Under the pieces are notes generated by a model. The model made no database searches. It was not told where the DNA came from and saw only the letters and a list, made by a program, of their open reading frames with translations. From Planctomycetota bacterium (GTDB lineage: Bacteria; Planctomycetota; Phycisphaerae; UBA1845), in contig JADFOB010000039.1 in the NCBI GenBank assembly GCA_022563055.1, positions 1-8,382 of the forward strand: a stretch of DNA of 8,382 nt, read 5' to 3'. The translations under genes and the position numbers were made by a program. Shown here piece by piece: positions 1 through 6,072 of this stretch (its first letter is position 1; every line of letters starts with the position of its first letter).

Positions 1-906
1 CTCCTGGTCCTCCTTTCTTCCATGACCTACTGGTTCTATTCGTCGGTACTGGAAACGAAGGCGGTGGAGACTCAGCGGGTGCGCAAGCTGCGTCTGTCGC
101 GCGTCACGCTGGATCGGATCGTGACCGAGATTCGGCAGACGAGTCTGGTCGCCAGTGGCGGCGGGTCGGGCTTTCGTGGCGGTCCCGAGCACATCTGGCT
201 CTCCACGCTACGCGTCCCGACACGGAGGTTGATGCCCACCGGTTCGCAGCGGGATGCACCTCCGTCGCCACAGACCGATTTAGTGCACGTCGAGTATTGG
301 ATCGTGCGCAATCCGGACATCTTGCACCAAGATGGGTACGAGCTGGCGCTGGGGCTCGCCAGAGTCGAGGTCGAGGTTCCACGATCCTATGTCGCCCTGA
401 TAGGGACGGCCGACGAGGGCTTACCGGAAGAGGCGACGGGGGATGAGCTGGACAATTTCGCAGGCTTGGGCGACGAGGAACTGCTCGGCGACACTTCATC
501 AGGCGGGGGGCCGGATCTGGGGCCGGACGTCAACTGGGCAGAGCTTTACGCGCCCGAGATTCGCTTCCTGCGGTTGTGCTATTTCGACGGCAACAAGTGG
601 TGGAACGACTGGGACGTTGGTGGGGAAAATCCCTTACCGCAACTCGTGCGGGTGACCATCGGGTTCGCGGGGGCGCCACCCTACGGCGAGGACTTTGGAA
701 CGCGGGATGACGAAGAGTTCTGCACGTGCCTCAACGAAGATCCGATTGATTGCGACCGGTTGCCCCCGGACCAGTTCATGGCTGTCGTCCGCCTGCCGCT
801 TGCCGACCCGCTTTTTCGATCGCGTCTCATCCGCGAGTCGCAGGCCTTCATCGAGGAACTGGGCGGTGGCCCACCGGAGGATGCGGAGGATTTGGAGCTA
901 CCATGA
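1..906 (+). CDS. gspJ: GspJ-like minor pseudopilin, 5' end missing
   Basis: Minor pseudopilin of a T2SS-like machine; in known systems GspJ joins GspI and GspK at the pseudopilus tip. The reading frame is open from base 1. The first residues (LLVLLSSMTYWFYSS) look like the second half of a pilin N-terminal hydrophobic helix, so the true start and prepilin cleavage site lie upstream; the ATG at 22 is probably internal. An amphipathic helix follows with the 'RLSRVTLDRIVTEIRQ' pattern typical of GspJ. The strongest evidence is at 553-660: PEIRFLRLCYFDG, then KWWNDW, then LPQLVRVTIGF, which matches the GspJ core of 'W..W' followed by 'LP..vrv'. An acidic, Gly-rich insert lies at about 400-530. 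Near the C-terminus there is a C-x-C (721, 727) and a third Cys (751), unusual for the family. The stop overlaps the next start (ATGA). 301 residues are visible. Family call is firm; exact role is inferred. Confidence 0.82.
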   Translation, partial: LLVLLSSMTYWFYSSVLETKAVETQRVRKLRLSRVTLDRIVTEIRQTSLVASGGGSGFRGGPEHIWLSTLRVPTRRLMPTGSQRDAPPSPQTDLVHVEYWIVRNPDILHQDGYELALGLARVEVEVPRSYVALIGTADEGLPEEATGDELDNFAGLGDEELLGDTSSGGGPDLGPDVNWAELYAPEIRFLRLCYFDGNKWWNDWDVGGENPLPQLVRVTIGFAGAPPYGEDFGTRDDEEFCTCLNEDPIDCDRLPPDQFMAVVRLPLADPLFRSRLIRESQAFIEELGGGPPEDAEDLELP

Positions 907-2642
907 CACGGCGAGCCGTCATTCTTCCTGTTGTGCTGTTCGTCCTGCTCCTGGTGGGTCTGCTTGGAGGGATGTTCGCCTTCCGCGTGAACGCCGATCT
1001 CGCTTCGATGCGGGCGGTCGCCTATCGCTTGCAGACGCGTCTGGCGGCGGAGGCGGGTATCGAGCGAGCCAAACTCCTGCTCCAAGCGGATCGCTGGGAT
1101 ATGGATCGCTGGTATCACAACCCTGAGGAGTTGCACCGCATTATCGTCTGGGCCTACGACGGCGATTCCACCATGTGGGCGACCAACGATGAACGGCTCG
1201 ACGAGGGGGCGATGGCGTACCGGTTCAGCCTGATCGCGGATGATCCCAGGGACGACGAGGACTTTGTGCGTTTCGGGCTTACCGATGAGTCGTCCAAGCT
1301 GAATCTCAACCGTGCCAACGCGCGGCAGCTACTGGTGCTCGTGCGGGCGGCGGTGGGAGAGAATCAGCAGGTCGACCCTCAGGAGATTGTGGCTGCGATC
1401 CTGGACTGGCGTGATCGCAACCGGATACCGCTGGGCAAGGACGGCGACACAGAGGGCGAATACTACCGGATGCTGGACAGGCCCTACCACGTCAAGAACG
1501 CCGACTTCGATACGGTCGAAGAGCTGCTGCTGGTCAAGGGTATTACCAACGAGATCCTCTTTGGCGAGGACTTCGACCGCAACGGTCTGCTCACACCCAA
1601 CGAGGATGACGGAGACAAGTCGTTTCCCATGGACAACCAGGACGGTCAGTTGAACCGTGGCCTGTTCCCCTATTTGACGGTCACTTCGTTTGAAAACGAC
1701 GTTGACAGCGAGAACAGGCGGAGAATTTACCTGCCGGGTGAGGAGAACAGCGTTCGTGAGCAGCTTGCGGATGTGTTCGAGGATGAACCCGAAATCATCG
1801 AATACATCGTGACGGTGAGCCGTGGCCAAGGAGCGGGCGGCGCGGCAGGTGGCAGTTCGGGAACTGGTCAGGGGACAGGTTCCAATACTGGCACGGGGAC
1901 TCCTCCCGGCGGCGCCGGCGCCGGCAGTACTGGTAGCGGTGATGCCTCCGATCCGGACAAGTCAGGTACGCGGCAACAGCGCCAGCCGGAGGATGATGAG
2001 GAGGCCCCGGATAACACTGGCGAAGAGCTTGGGGAGGGCGAAAGTGTCGATCCCCAAGGCGAGGAGGCGGGTGAACCGGCGGCGCAGGATCCGGAAACGG
2101 GTGGTGCCCGCAACGCTTCCGGTCCGATGCGAACACCAGTATCGCTATTACTGCCTCGGTCGGTTGGCGGCGTGCTGCAGGAAGGCCCGGTTGGACCCGA
2201 GCATCTTGCCAGGCTATTGGATCGGACGACCTTCCTGCCACCGGGGCAACCGCCGGTGTCGGGTCTTATCAACGTCAACACCGCACCCCGGCTGGTGCTG
2301 CGGTGTATAGAGGGGCTGACGGATGATCAGGTGGAGAGGATCATCGAAACCCGCGACACGATCGCTCCCGCTGATAAGGTTACCTTCGCCTGGTTGGCTA
2401 CGGAGGAAGTGCTCGATCTGGTCACCCTGGAACGAATTGCCCCGTTCATCACGGCGCGAGGTCAGCAGTTCACGATCGAGTCGCTTGGGTATGCCGACCA
2501 TATCGGGATGGTGACACGTTTGCAGGTGGTTGTCGACATGTTGGGTCCGATCGCACAGATCATCTACTACCGCGACCTGTCCTACCTGGGCAGTCGCTAT
2601 CCGATCCGCGAGGAGGATCTGGAGACGCTCCATGGCCGATAG
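903..2642 (+). CDS. gspK: GspK-like minor pseudopilin with large low-complexity insert
   Basis: GspK is the bulky tip subunit of the pseudopilus. The ATG at 903 is chosen because it overlaps the gspJ stop as ATGA, has GGAG at 894-897 five bases upstream, and puts the membrane helix (about residues 5-28, AVILPVVLFVLLLVGLLGG) at the N-terminus; the frame is open further upstream but only inside gspJ. Family motifs in order: SKLNLN (131-136), DWRD (168-171), VEELLLVKGI (about 204-213), LINVNTAP (455-462), FTIESLGYA (523-531). Residues 308-404 are an insert: first Gly/Ala/Ser/Thr-rich, then strongly acidic (PEDDEEAPD and similar). At 579 residues it is well above the roughly 300-350 usual for GspK, the insert being part of the excess. 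The N-terminus has no clear Gly(-1) or Glu(+5); GspK proteins often lack Glu5, but the missing Gly makes prepilin peptidase processing uncertain. It overlaps the next gene by 11 bp. Confidence 0.88.
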   Translation: MTRRAVILPVVLFVLLLVGLLGGMFAFRVNADLASMRAVAYRLQTRLAAEAGIERAKLLLQADRWDMDRWYHNPEELHRIIVWAYDGDSTMWATNDERLDEGAMAYRFSLIADDPRDDEDFVRFGLTDESSKLNLNRANARQLLVLVRAAVGENQQVDPQEIVAAILDWRDRNRIPLGKDGDTEGEYYRMLDRPYHVKNADFDTVEELLLVKGITNEILFGEDFDRNGLLTPNEDDGDKSFPMDNQDGQLNRGLFPYLTVTSFENDVDSENRRRIYLPGEENSVREQLADVFEDEPEIIEYIVTVSRGQGAGGAAGGSSGTGQGTGSNTGTGTPPGGAGAGSTGSGDASDPDKSGTRQQRQPEDDEEAPDNTGEELGEGESVDPQGEEAGEPAAQDPETGGARNASGPMRTPVSLLLPRSVGGVLQEGPVGPEHLARLLDRTTFLPPGQPPVSGLINVNTAPRLVLRCIEGLTDDQVERIIETRDTIAPADKVTFAWLATEEVLDLVTLERIAPFITARGQQFTIESLGYADHIGMVTRLQVVVDMLGPIAQIIYYRDLSYLGSRYPIREEDLETLHGR

Positions 2643-4242
2643 AGGGCGTGCCAAGAAGATCCTGGCGTTGGACTGGGACGCCCACACCTTGCGCGTCGTC
2701 CATGCGTTTTTTGGGAAACGCGGCCTGAGCGTGGATCGCTTGTTGTCGGTGGCTATTCCGTCTGACGTGGACCCGGATAGTCCCGAGCAGATGGGTCGGC
2801 ACATCCGCCGGGTGCTCGATCAGGAGGGTATCGCGACCCGCCACGCGCTCGTGGACATTCCGCGCGATCAGGCGATCCTCAACACGCTTTCGCTTCCCTC
2901 GGCGGCGCCCGACGAGCTTCCGGGTATGGTCGAGATTCAGATCGCCAAGGAGCTTCCGTTTCCGGTCAGCGAGGCTGCCGTTGATTTTGCGGTGGAGCAG
3001 GTGCCCGGCGACGCCATGACGTCGGACGTTCTGGTCGCCGCCATTCGGCGCGAAGTGCTCGAGCAATACGTGGCGACGTTCGCGGTGGCCGGTCTGAAGC
3101 TCGATCGTGTCGGGCTGAGACCTTACGCCAACAAGGTGGCGGCGTGCGCACTTCTCAAGCACGCGATGCCGGACCGGATCCTGTTTCTGGATGTTCGCCC
3201 CTCGTTGACCGAGATCAATGTGCTGTGTCACTCGGCGCTGACGTTTTCGCGGGCGGCGTCGGTGGTGATTCCGGCTTCGGATGACGGCGGGGGCACGGTG
3301 TCCTTTAGCCCGGATTCAAGCTCTTCCGATCTTCCCGACGGGTTGAAGATTGCCGACGGGGCGGGTTTAGCCTCCGGCTGGGATGGCGCCATCCGATCGC
3401 TGGTCGTCGAGGTGACACGTTCGATCGAGGCCTATCGGGCGGATGACCCCGGTGCCACGATCGACCATGTCGTCATCGGCGGAGATGTGGGGATTGAAGA
3501 AGCGCTGGCCGAAGCGATCGAGCAGCGGCTGGACATCACCACGGAGATCTACAACCCGGCGTCGACCTTCGGCTGGGAGCCTGACGAAGGGGCCGCGGCG
3601 TCGGCGTTTGCCGCGTCGCTGGGACTCGTCCTGGGCCATGCCGACACCGGACTGGGGCACTTCGATTTTCTTCATCCCAAAAGGACCGTCTCGGTCGCGC
3701 AGGAGCGGCTTCGCAAGGCACCGCTGATCGCAGCCGTTGCGGCTCTGTTCCTCCTGGCCGGTGGGGCTGGGCTCTACAACTACAGCAAGCCGGACCGGGA
3801 CAGGCTGGCGGACATCGAACGCAGGATTGAGGAACTCGAAGGCAAGACCAGGGAGAACAAGAAGTTCCTTCGCCTTGTGGAGGAGATCCACGAGTTCGAT
3901 GAGCAGCAAATCTGGGTCGACACGTTGGATGACATCCTCGCGCTTCTACCGTCGCACGAAGAGCTGGTCATCACGCGAATGGACATGAATCAAAAGGATC
4001 AGCGCGTTGTTCTCAAGACCAAGGCGAAGCAGCGAGATACCGCCGAGGGTGCGCTGCGCGACCTGGAGGCCTTCCGTCGTCTGGATCGGGATCCGGCGCG
4101 CTTCAAGGTGAGCATGGGCGCTCAGAGTGAGAAACGGGGCCAGTTGTACCCATATGTTCAGGATCTGAAGATCAACATCCTTAACGATGATGATCCCAAG
4201 GGAGGTTGGGGCGATCGTTCGTCCGGTCGCCGCCGTGGGTGA
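2632..4242 (+). CDS. gspL: GspL-like inner-membrane platform protein (PilM-like plus PilN-like)
   Basis: GspL is built like a fusion of type IV pilus PilM (cytoplasmic actin-like) and PilN (membrane plus periplasmic), and this 536-residue protein shows that layout. The ATG at 2632 is used because GGAG lies at 2621-2624, seven bases upstream, and the first strand KKILALDWDAHTLRVV (from residue 8) is the usual opening of PilM/GspL actin-like folds; the frame extends upstream only inside gspK. The block 'HVVIGGDVGIEEAL' (about residues 279-292) resembles the adenosine-side loop of actin-like ATPases. A Ser/Gly/Asp-rich insertion lies at about 219-249. Then come 'KAPLIAAVAALFLLAGGAGLY' as the single membrane helix (about 362-382), a coiled coil (about 387-427, rich in R/E/L) and a small alpha/beta segment (about 435-525) like the PilN/GspL periplasmic domain. 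The last residues are Gly/Arg-rich. Its 5' end overlaps gspK, suggesting coupled translation. Whether to name it GspL or a PilM-PilN fusion is partly nomenclature. Confidence 0.8.
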   Translation: MADRGRAKKILALDWDAHTLRVVHAFFGKRGLSVDRLLSVAIPSDVDPDSPEQMGRHIRRVLDQEGIATRHALVDIPRDQAILNTLSLPSAAPDELPGMVEIQIAKELPFPVSEAAVDFAVEQVPGDAMTSDVLVAAIRREVLEQYVATFAVAGLKLDRVGLRPYANKVAACALLKHAMPDRILFLDVRPSLTEINVLCHSALTFSRAASVVIPASDDGGGTVSFSPDSSSSDLPDGLKIADGAGLASGWDGAIRSLVVEVTRSIEAYRADDPGATIDHVVIGGDVGIEEALAEAIEQRLDITTEIYNPASTFGWEPDEGAAASAFAASLGLVLGHADTGLGHFDFLHPKRTVSVAQERLRKAPLIAAVAALFLLAGGAGLYNYSKPDRDRLADIERRIEELEGKTRENKKFLRLVEEIHEFDEQQIWVDTLDDILALLPSHEELVITRMDMNQKDQRVVLKTKAKQRDTAEGALRDLEAFRRLDRDPARFKVSMGAQSEKRGQLYPYVQDLKINILNDDDPKGGWGDRSSGRRRG

Positions 4243-4260
4243 CGCAAGCGGATTCCGGTT

Positions 4261-4264
4261 GGAG
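4261..4264 (+). promoter_or_regulatory. Shine-Dalgarno GGAG fixing a TTG start
   Basis: GGAG lies six bases before the TTG at 4271. An in-frame TGA at 4265-4267 rules out any upstream start. The first in-frame ATG (4340, residue 24) would remove the membrane anchor. Together these support the rare TTG start. Confidence 0.65.
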
Positions 4265-4270
4265 TGAGTC

Positions 4271-5989
4271 TTGGATCGACGCACGAGAGTTCTGGCGCTT
4301 GTGTTTGGGGTGATCATCGCCTGCGGAGCATTTGCGCGCATGGTGTATCCCAGGTGGATCGAACCGCTTGTGACAATCCGGGATACCATTGCCGAGCGAG
4401 AAGTGGTGTTGGCCGAGCTGGAGAAGCAGCAGACCCAGGTCGACTGGGCGAAGCGGGAATACGTGGCGTTCGTCTCGCGCGTCGGATCGTTTGACATGCG
4501 AAGTGTCGAGAACGACGTACGCGCGCGGCTCAACGCGATGATCGAACGAATCGGGTTCGAGGAGGCAAGCACCACACCGAATCGGGCTACTGTCGACAAG
4601 AAGACCAAGATTAAACGGATGCTCATCACGGTTACGGCGACCGGGACGCTGGAGTCGGCCATCACCTTCCTTCGCGATGTGGTTGAACTCCCGCACGTGA
4701 TTCGCGTGGTGAACCCGGCGATCTACCCGGCGAGCAGGTCCAAGAAGAAGAAACATGGTCAGCCGGGTCGCGTGAATCTGCGTGCGCCCATCCAGTTGAT
4801 GGTCATCCCGCCGCAGCGCCTCGTGGGGCGCCTGAATCCCGAAGATCTGGTTCAACCCGAGGAGTACGTACGACATGAGGGTCGAGATTATTCACGAATC
4901 TGGTTGCGGACGCCGCTTACCGAGTACATCGTACTCCCACCATTGGTCGTGACCATCAAGAAACCGGTGTTGACGTTCAAGCAGGATAAGAAGCGGGCGT
5001 CGCTGGACGTGACTGTCACCGGTGGCGATGCGGAATACACCTACCTGTGGGAGCCGTCTTCGGGGTTGGATAAGCCTGATACGCGCAGGCCCAATGTGGA
5101 TACATCGGAGGTCGGCGAGCTGTCCTACACCGTCACCGTGACGGACGGCCAGGGGGAAACCGGGTCGGCCGACGTGGAGGTCACGATTACCCAGAAGAAG
5201 GGCAAACGTGTCGTCGAGAAGGAACCGGAACCGGAACCGGAACCGATGGGACCCAAGCGCTGGAAGGACCGACGGTACATTCAGTTCGTGATGACGCTGG
5301 GTCGTGATCGGTCGGACCGGGAGATGATGGTCTACAACAGCAAATCCAGGAAGACGGATTATTACACCGTTGGCGATGAATTCGACGGTGGTGAGCTGGT
5401 TTTTGTGCATCAGAGGGGAGCTCTTGCGCGTAGACAAGGTGGGTACTACGTCTACCCGCTTGGAGCCAGACTCAACGGGGACATCAAGGCGGATGAGGCT
5501 GGGGATTATCCGCGTTTGCAGGAGGTCGCCAGAGTTCTGGCGGCGGCAACCCCGCCGGAGTCGGATCCCGAGCCTCACAAAGCCGGCGACGCCGACGCGG
5601 ACGATACCGGCGATCCAAAGCGAACCGGTGGTGCGCCCGGCAAGGAATCGGACGCGAGTCCGCCCGACGCGAAGGTTGGGACCGAGAAAGAGGATCCCGG
5701 TGAACGGAACTCCGCCAAGAACGCGAAACCGGATGCGGTGTCGGGTAAGTCGCAACCAGAATCGCCATCGGATGACAAGGATGCAGCGCAGCCCGGCGCC
5801 GCCAAGACAGCCGTGGGCGACAAGGCGAAACGCGCCAAATCGGGCAAAGCCCACGGCGCAAAGGCCAGGCCTTCGTCTTCCAAGAAGAGCTCGCCGAAGC
5901 GAAAGGCGGGCAGGAAGAAGTCCTCGGGGCGACGGCGATCACCAGGCCGTCGCTCGGGGAGGAACACGACCAAGCAGAGCAAGGATTGA
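4271..5989 (+). CDS. GspM/PilO-like protein with PKD/Ig-like and GspC/PilP-like domains and a basic tail
   Basis: Composite platform protein of 572 residues. A membrane helix at about residues 6-24 (RVLALVFGVIIACGAFA) is followed by a coiled coil (about 33-65) and a mixed alpha/beta segment to about 190, including 'KRMLITVTATGTLESAITFLRDV', like the PilO/GspM ferredoxin-like domain. Residues 206-224 ('DYSRIWLRTPLTEYIVLPP') resemble the short 'iw.rn.F....PP' linker seen before PilP/GspC domains. Residues 231-308 look like a PKD/Ig domain, with 'YTYLWEPSSG' and 'LSYTVTVTDGQGETGSADV'. An Glu-Pro hinge follows. Residues 330-424 resemble the GspC homology region/PilP beta-domain ('DYYTVGDEFDGGELVFVHQRGAL', broken here only by description; the key part is VGDEF...ELVFVH). 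Residues 425-572 are a low-complexity tail, first Asp/Pro/Glu/Lys-mixed, then almost purely Lys/Arg/Ser/Gly. Topology would put everything after the first helix in the periplasm. It lies 28 bp after gspL. No separate gspC is seen, so this protein may supply that function. The PilO and PKD assignments are fairly good; the GspC/PilP one is moderate. Confidence 0.72.
   Translation: MDRRTRVLALVFGVIIACGAFARMVYPRWIEPLVTIRDTIAEREVVLAELEKQQTQVDWAKREYVAFVSRVGSFDMRSVENDVRARLNAMIERIGFEEASTTPNRATVDKKTKIKRMLITVTATGTLESAITFLRDVVELPHVIRVVNPAIYPASRSKKKKHGQPGRVNLRAPIQLMVIPPQRLVGRLNPEDLVQPEEYVRHEGRDYSRIWLRTPLTEYIVLPPLVVTIKKPVLTFKQDKKRASLDVTVTGGDAEYTYLWEPSSGLDKPDTRRPNVDTSEVGELSYTVTVTDGQGETGSADVEVTITQKKGKRVVEKEPEPEPEPMGPKRWKDRRYIQFVMTLGRDRSDREMMVYNSKSRKTDYYTVGDEFDGGELVFVHQRGALARRQGGYYVYPLGARLNGDIKADEAGDYPRLQEVARVLAAATPPESDPEPHKAGDADADDTGDPKRTGGAPGKESDASPPDAKVGTEKEDPGERNSAKNAKPDAVSGKSQPESPSDDKDAAQPGAAKTAVGDKAKRAKSGKAHGAKARPSSSKKSSPKRKAGRKKSSGRRRSPGRRSGRNTTKQSKD
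5221..5244 (+). repeat. GGAACC hexanucleotide repeat, 4 copies
   Basis: Four perfect head-to-tail copies of GGAACC lie inside the coding frame and encode an EPEPEPEP run between the PKD-like and GspC/PilP-like domains. The period is a multiple of three, so copy-number change would alter hinge length without a frameshift. Most likely a stiff linker. Confidence 0.85.
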
Positions 5990-6057
5990 GACCGAAAAAG
6001 ACAACCCCGCAGCCAGGTGCGCAAAGTGACGCGATGTCCCAAAGGCGTGGGGCGGAT

Positions 6058-6063
6058 GGAGGT
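6058..6063 (+). promoter_or_regulatory. Shine-Dalgarno GGAGGT for the secretin gene
   Basis: GGAGGT is nine bases before ATG 6073 (twelve before the adjacent ATG 6076). The alternative in-frame ATG at 6034 has no comparable site close by. This is the best Shine-Dalgarno match in the window and favours 6073 as the start. The 83-bp gap from 5990 to 6072 shows no convincing promoter or terminator otherwise. Confidence 0.65.
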
Positions 6064-6072
6064 AGTTCTCCC

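Noticed and set aside
750..902. Upstream extension of the GspK frame to an ATG at 750
   Set aside because: This part overlaps gspJ coding sequence, has odd composition, and would bury the N-terminal membrane helix. ATG 903 has GGAG and the ATGA overlap.
1914..1925. Perfect 12-bp palindrome GCCGGCGCCGGC
   Set aside because: It sits in the Gly/Ala-rich coding insert of gspK and is expected from GGC/GCC codon use; no sign of a regulatory role.
2530..2631. Upstream extension of the GspL frame to an ATG at 2530
   Set aside because: Overlaps the conserved end of gspK and adds 34 residues before the typical first strand. ATG 2632 has GGAG at good spacing.
4896..4960. Idea that the GspM-like gene is two genes merged by a sequencing error
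   Set aside because: The frame is continuous, the linker at residues 206-224 joins the halves in a pattern typical of such proteins, and no start with a Shine-Dalgarno is seen at the domain border.
4892..5854. 320-codon open frame on the minus strand
   Set aside because: Entirely antisense to the GspM-like gene, with Arg/Phe-rich composition and no recognisable domain; the plus strand has clear domains throughout.
6037..6050. Possible small hairpin CCCA...TGGG before the secretin gene
   Set aside because: Only a four-base stem with no following T tract, so not credible as a terminator.
6034..6072. Alternative secretin start at ATG 6034
   Set aside because: No good Shine-Dalgarno nearby, and it makes the already long n-region 13 residues longer. 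Not excluded entirely.
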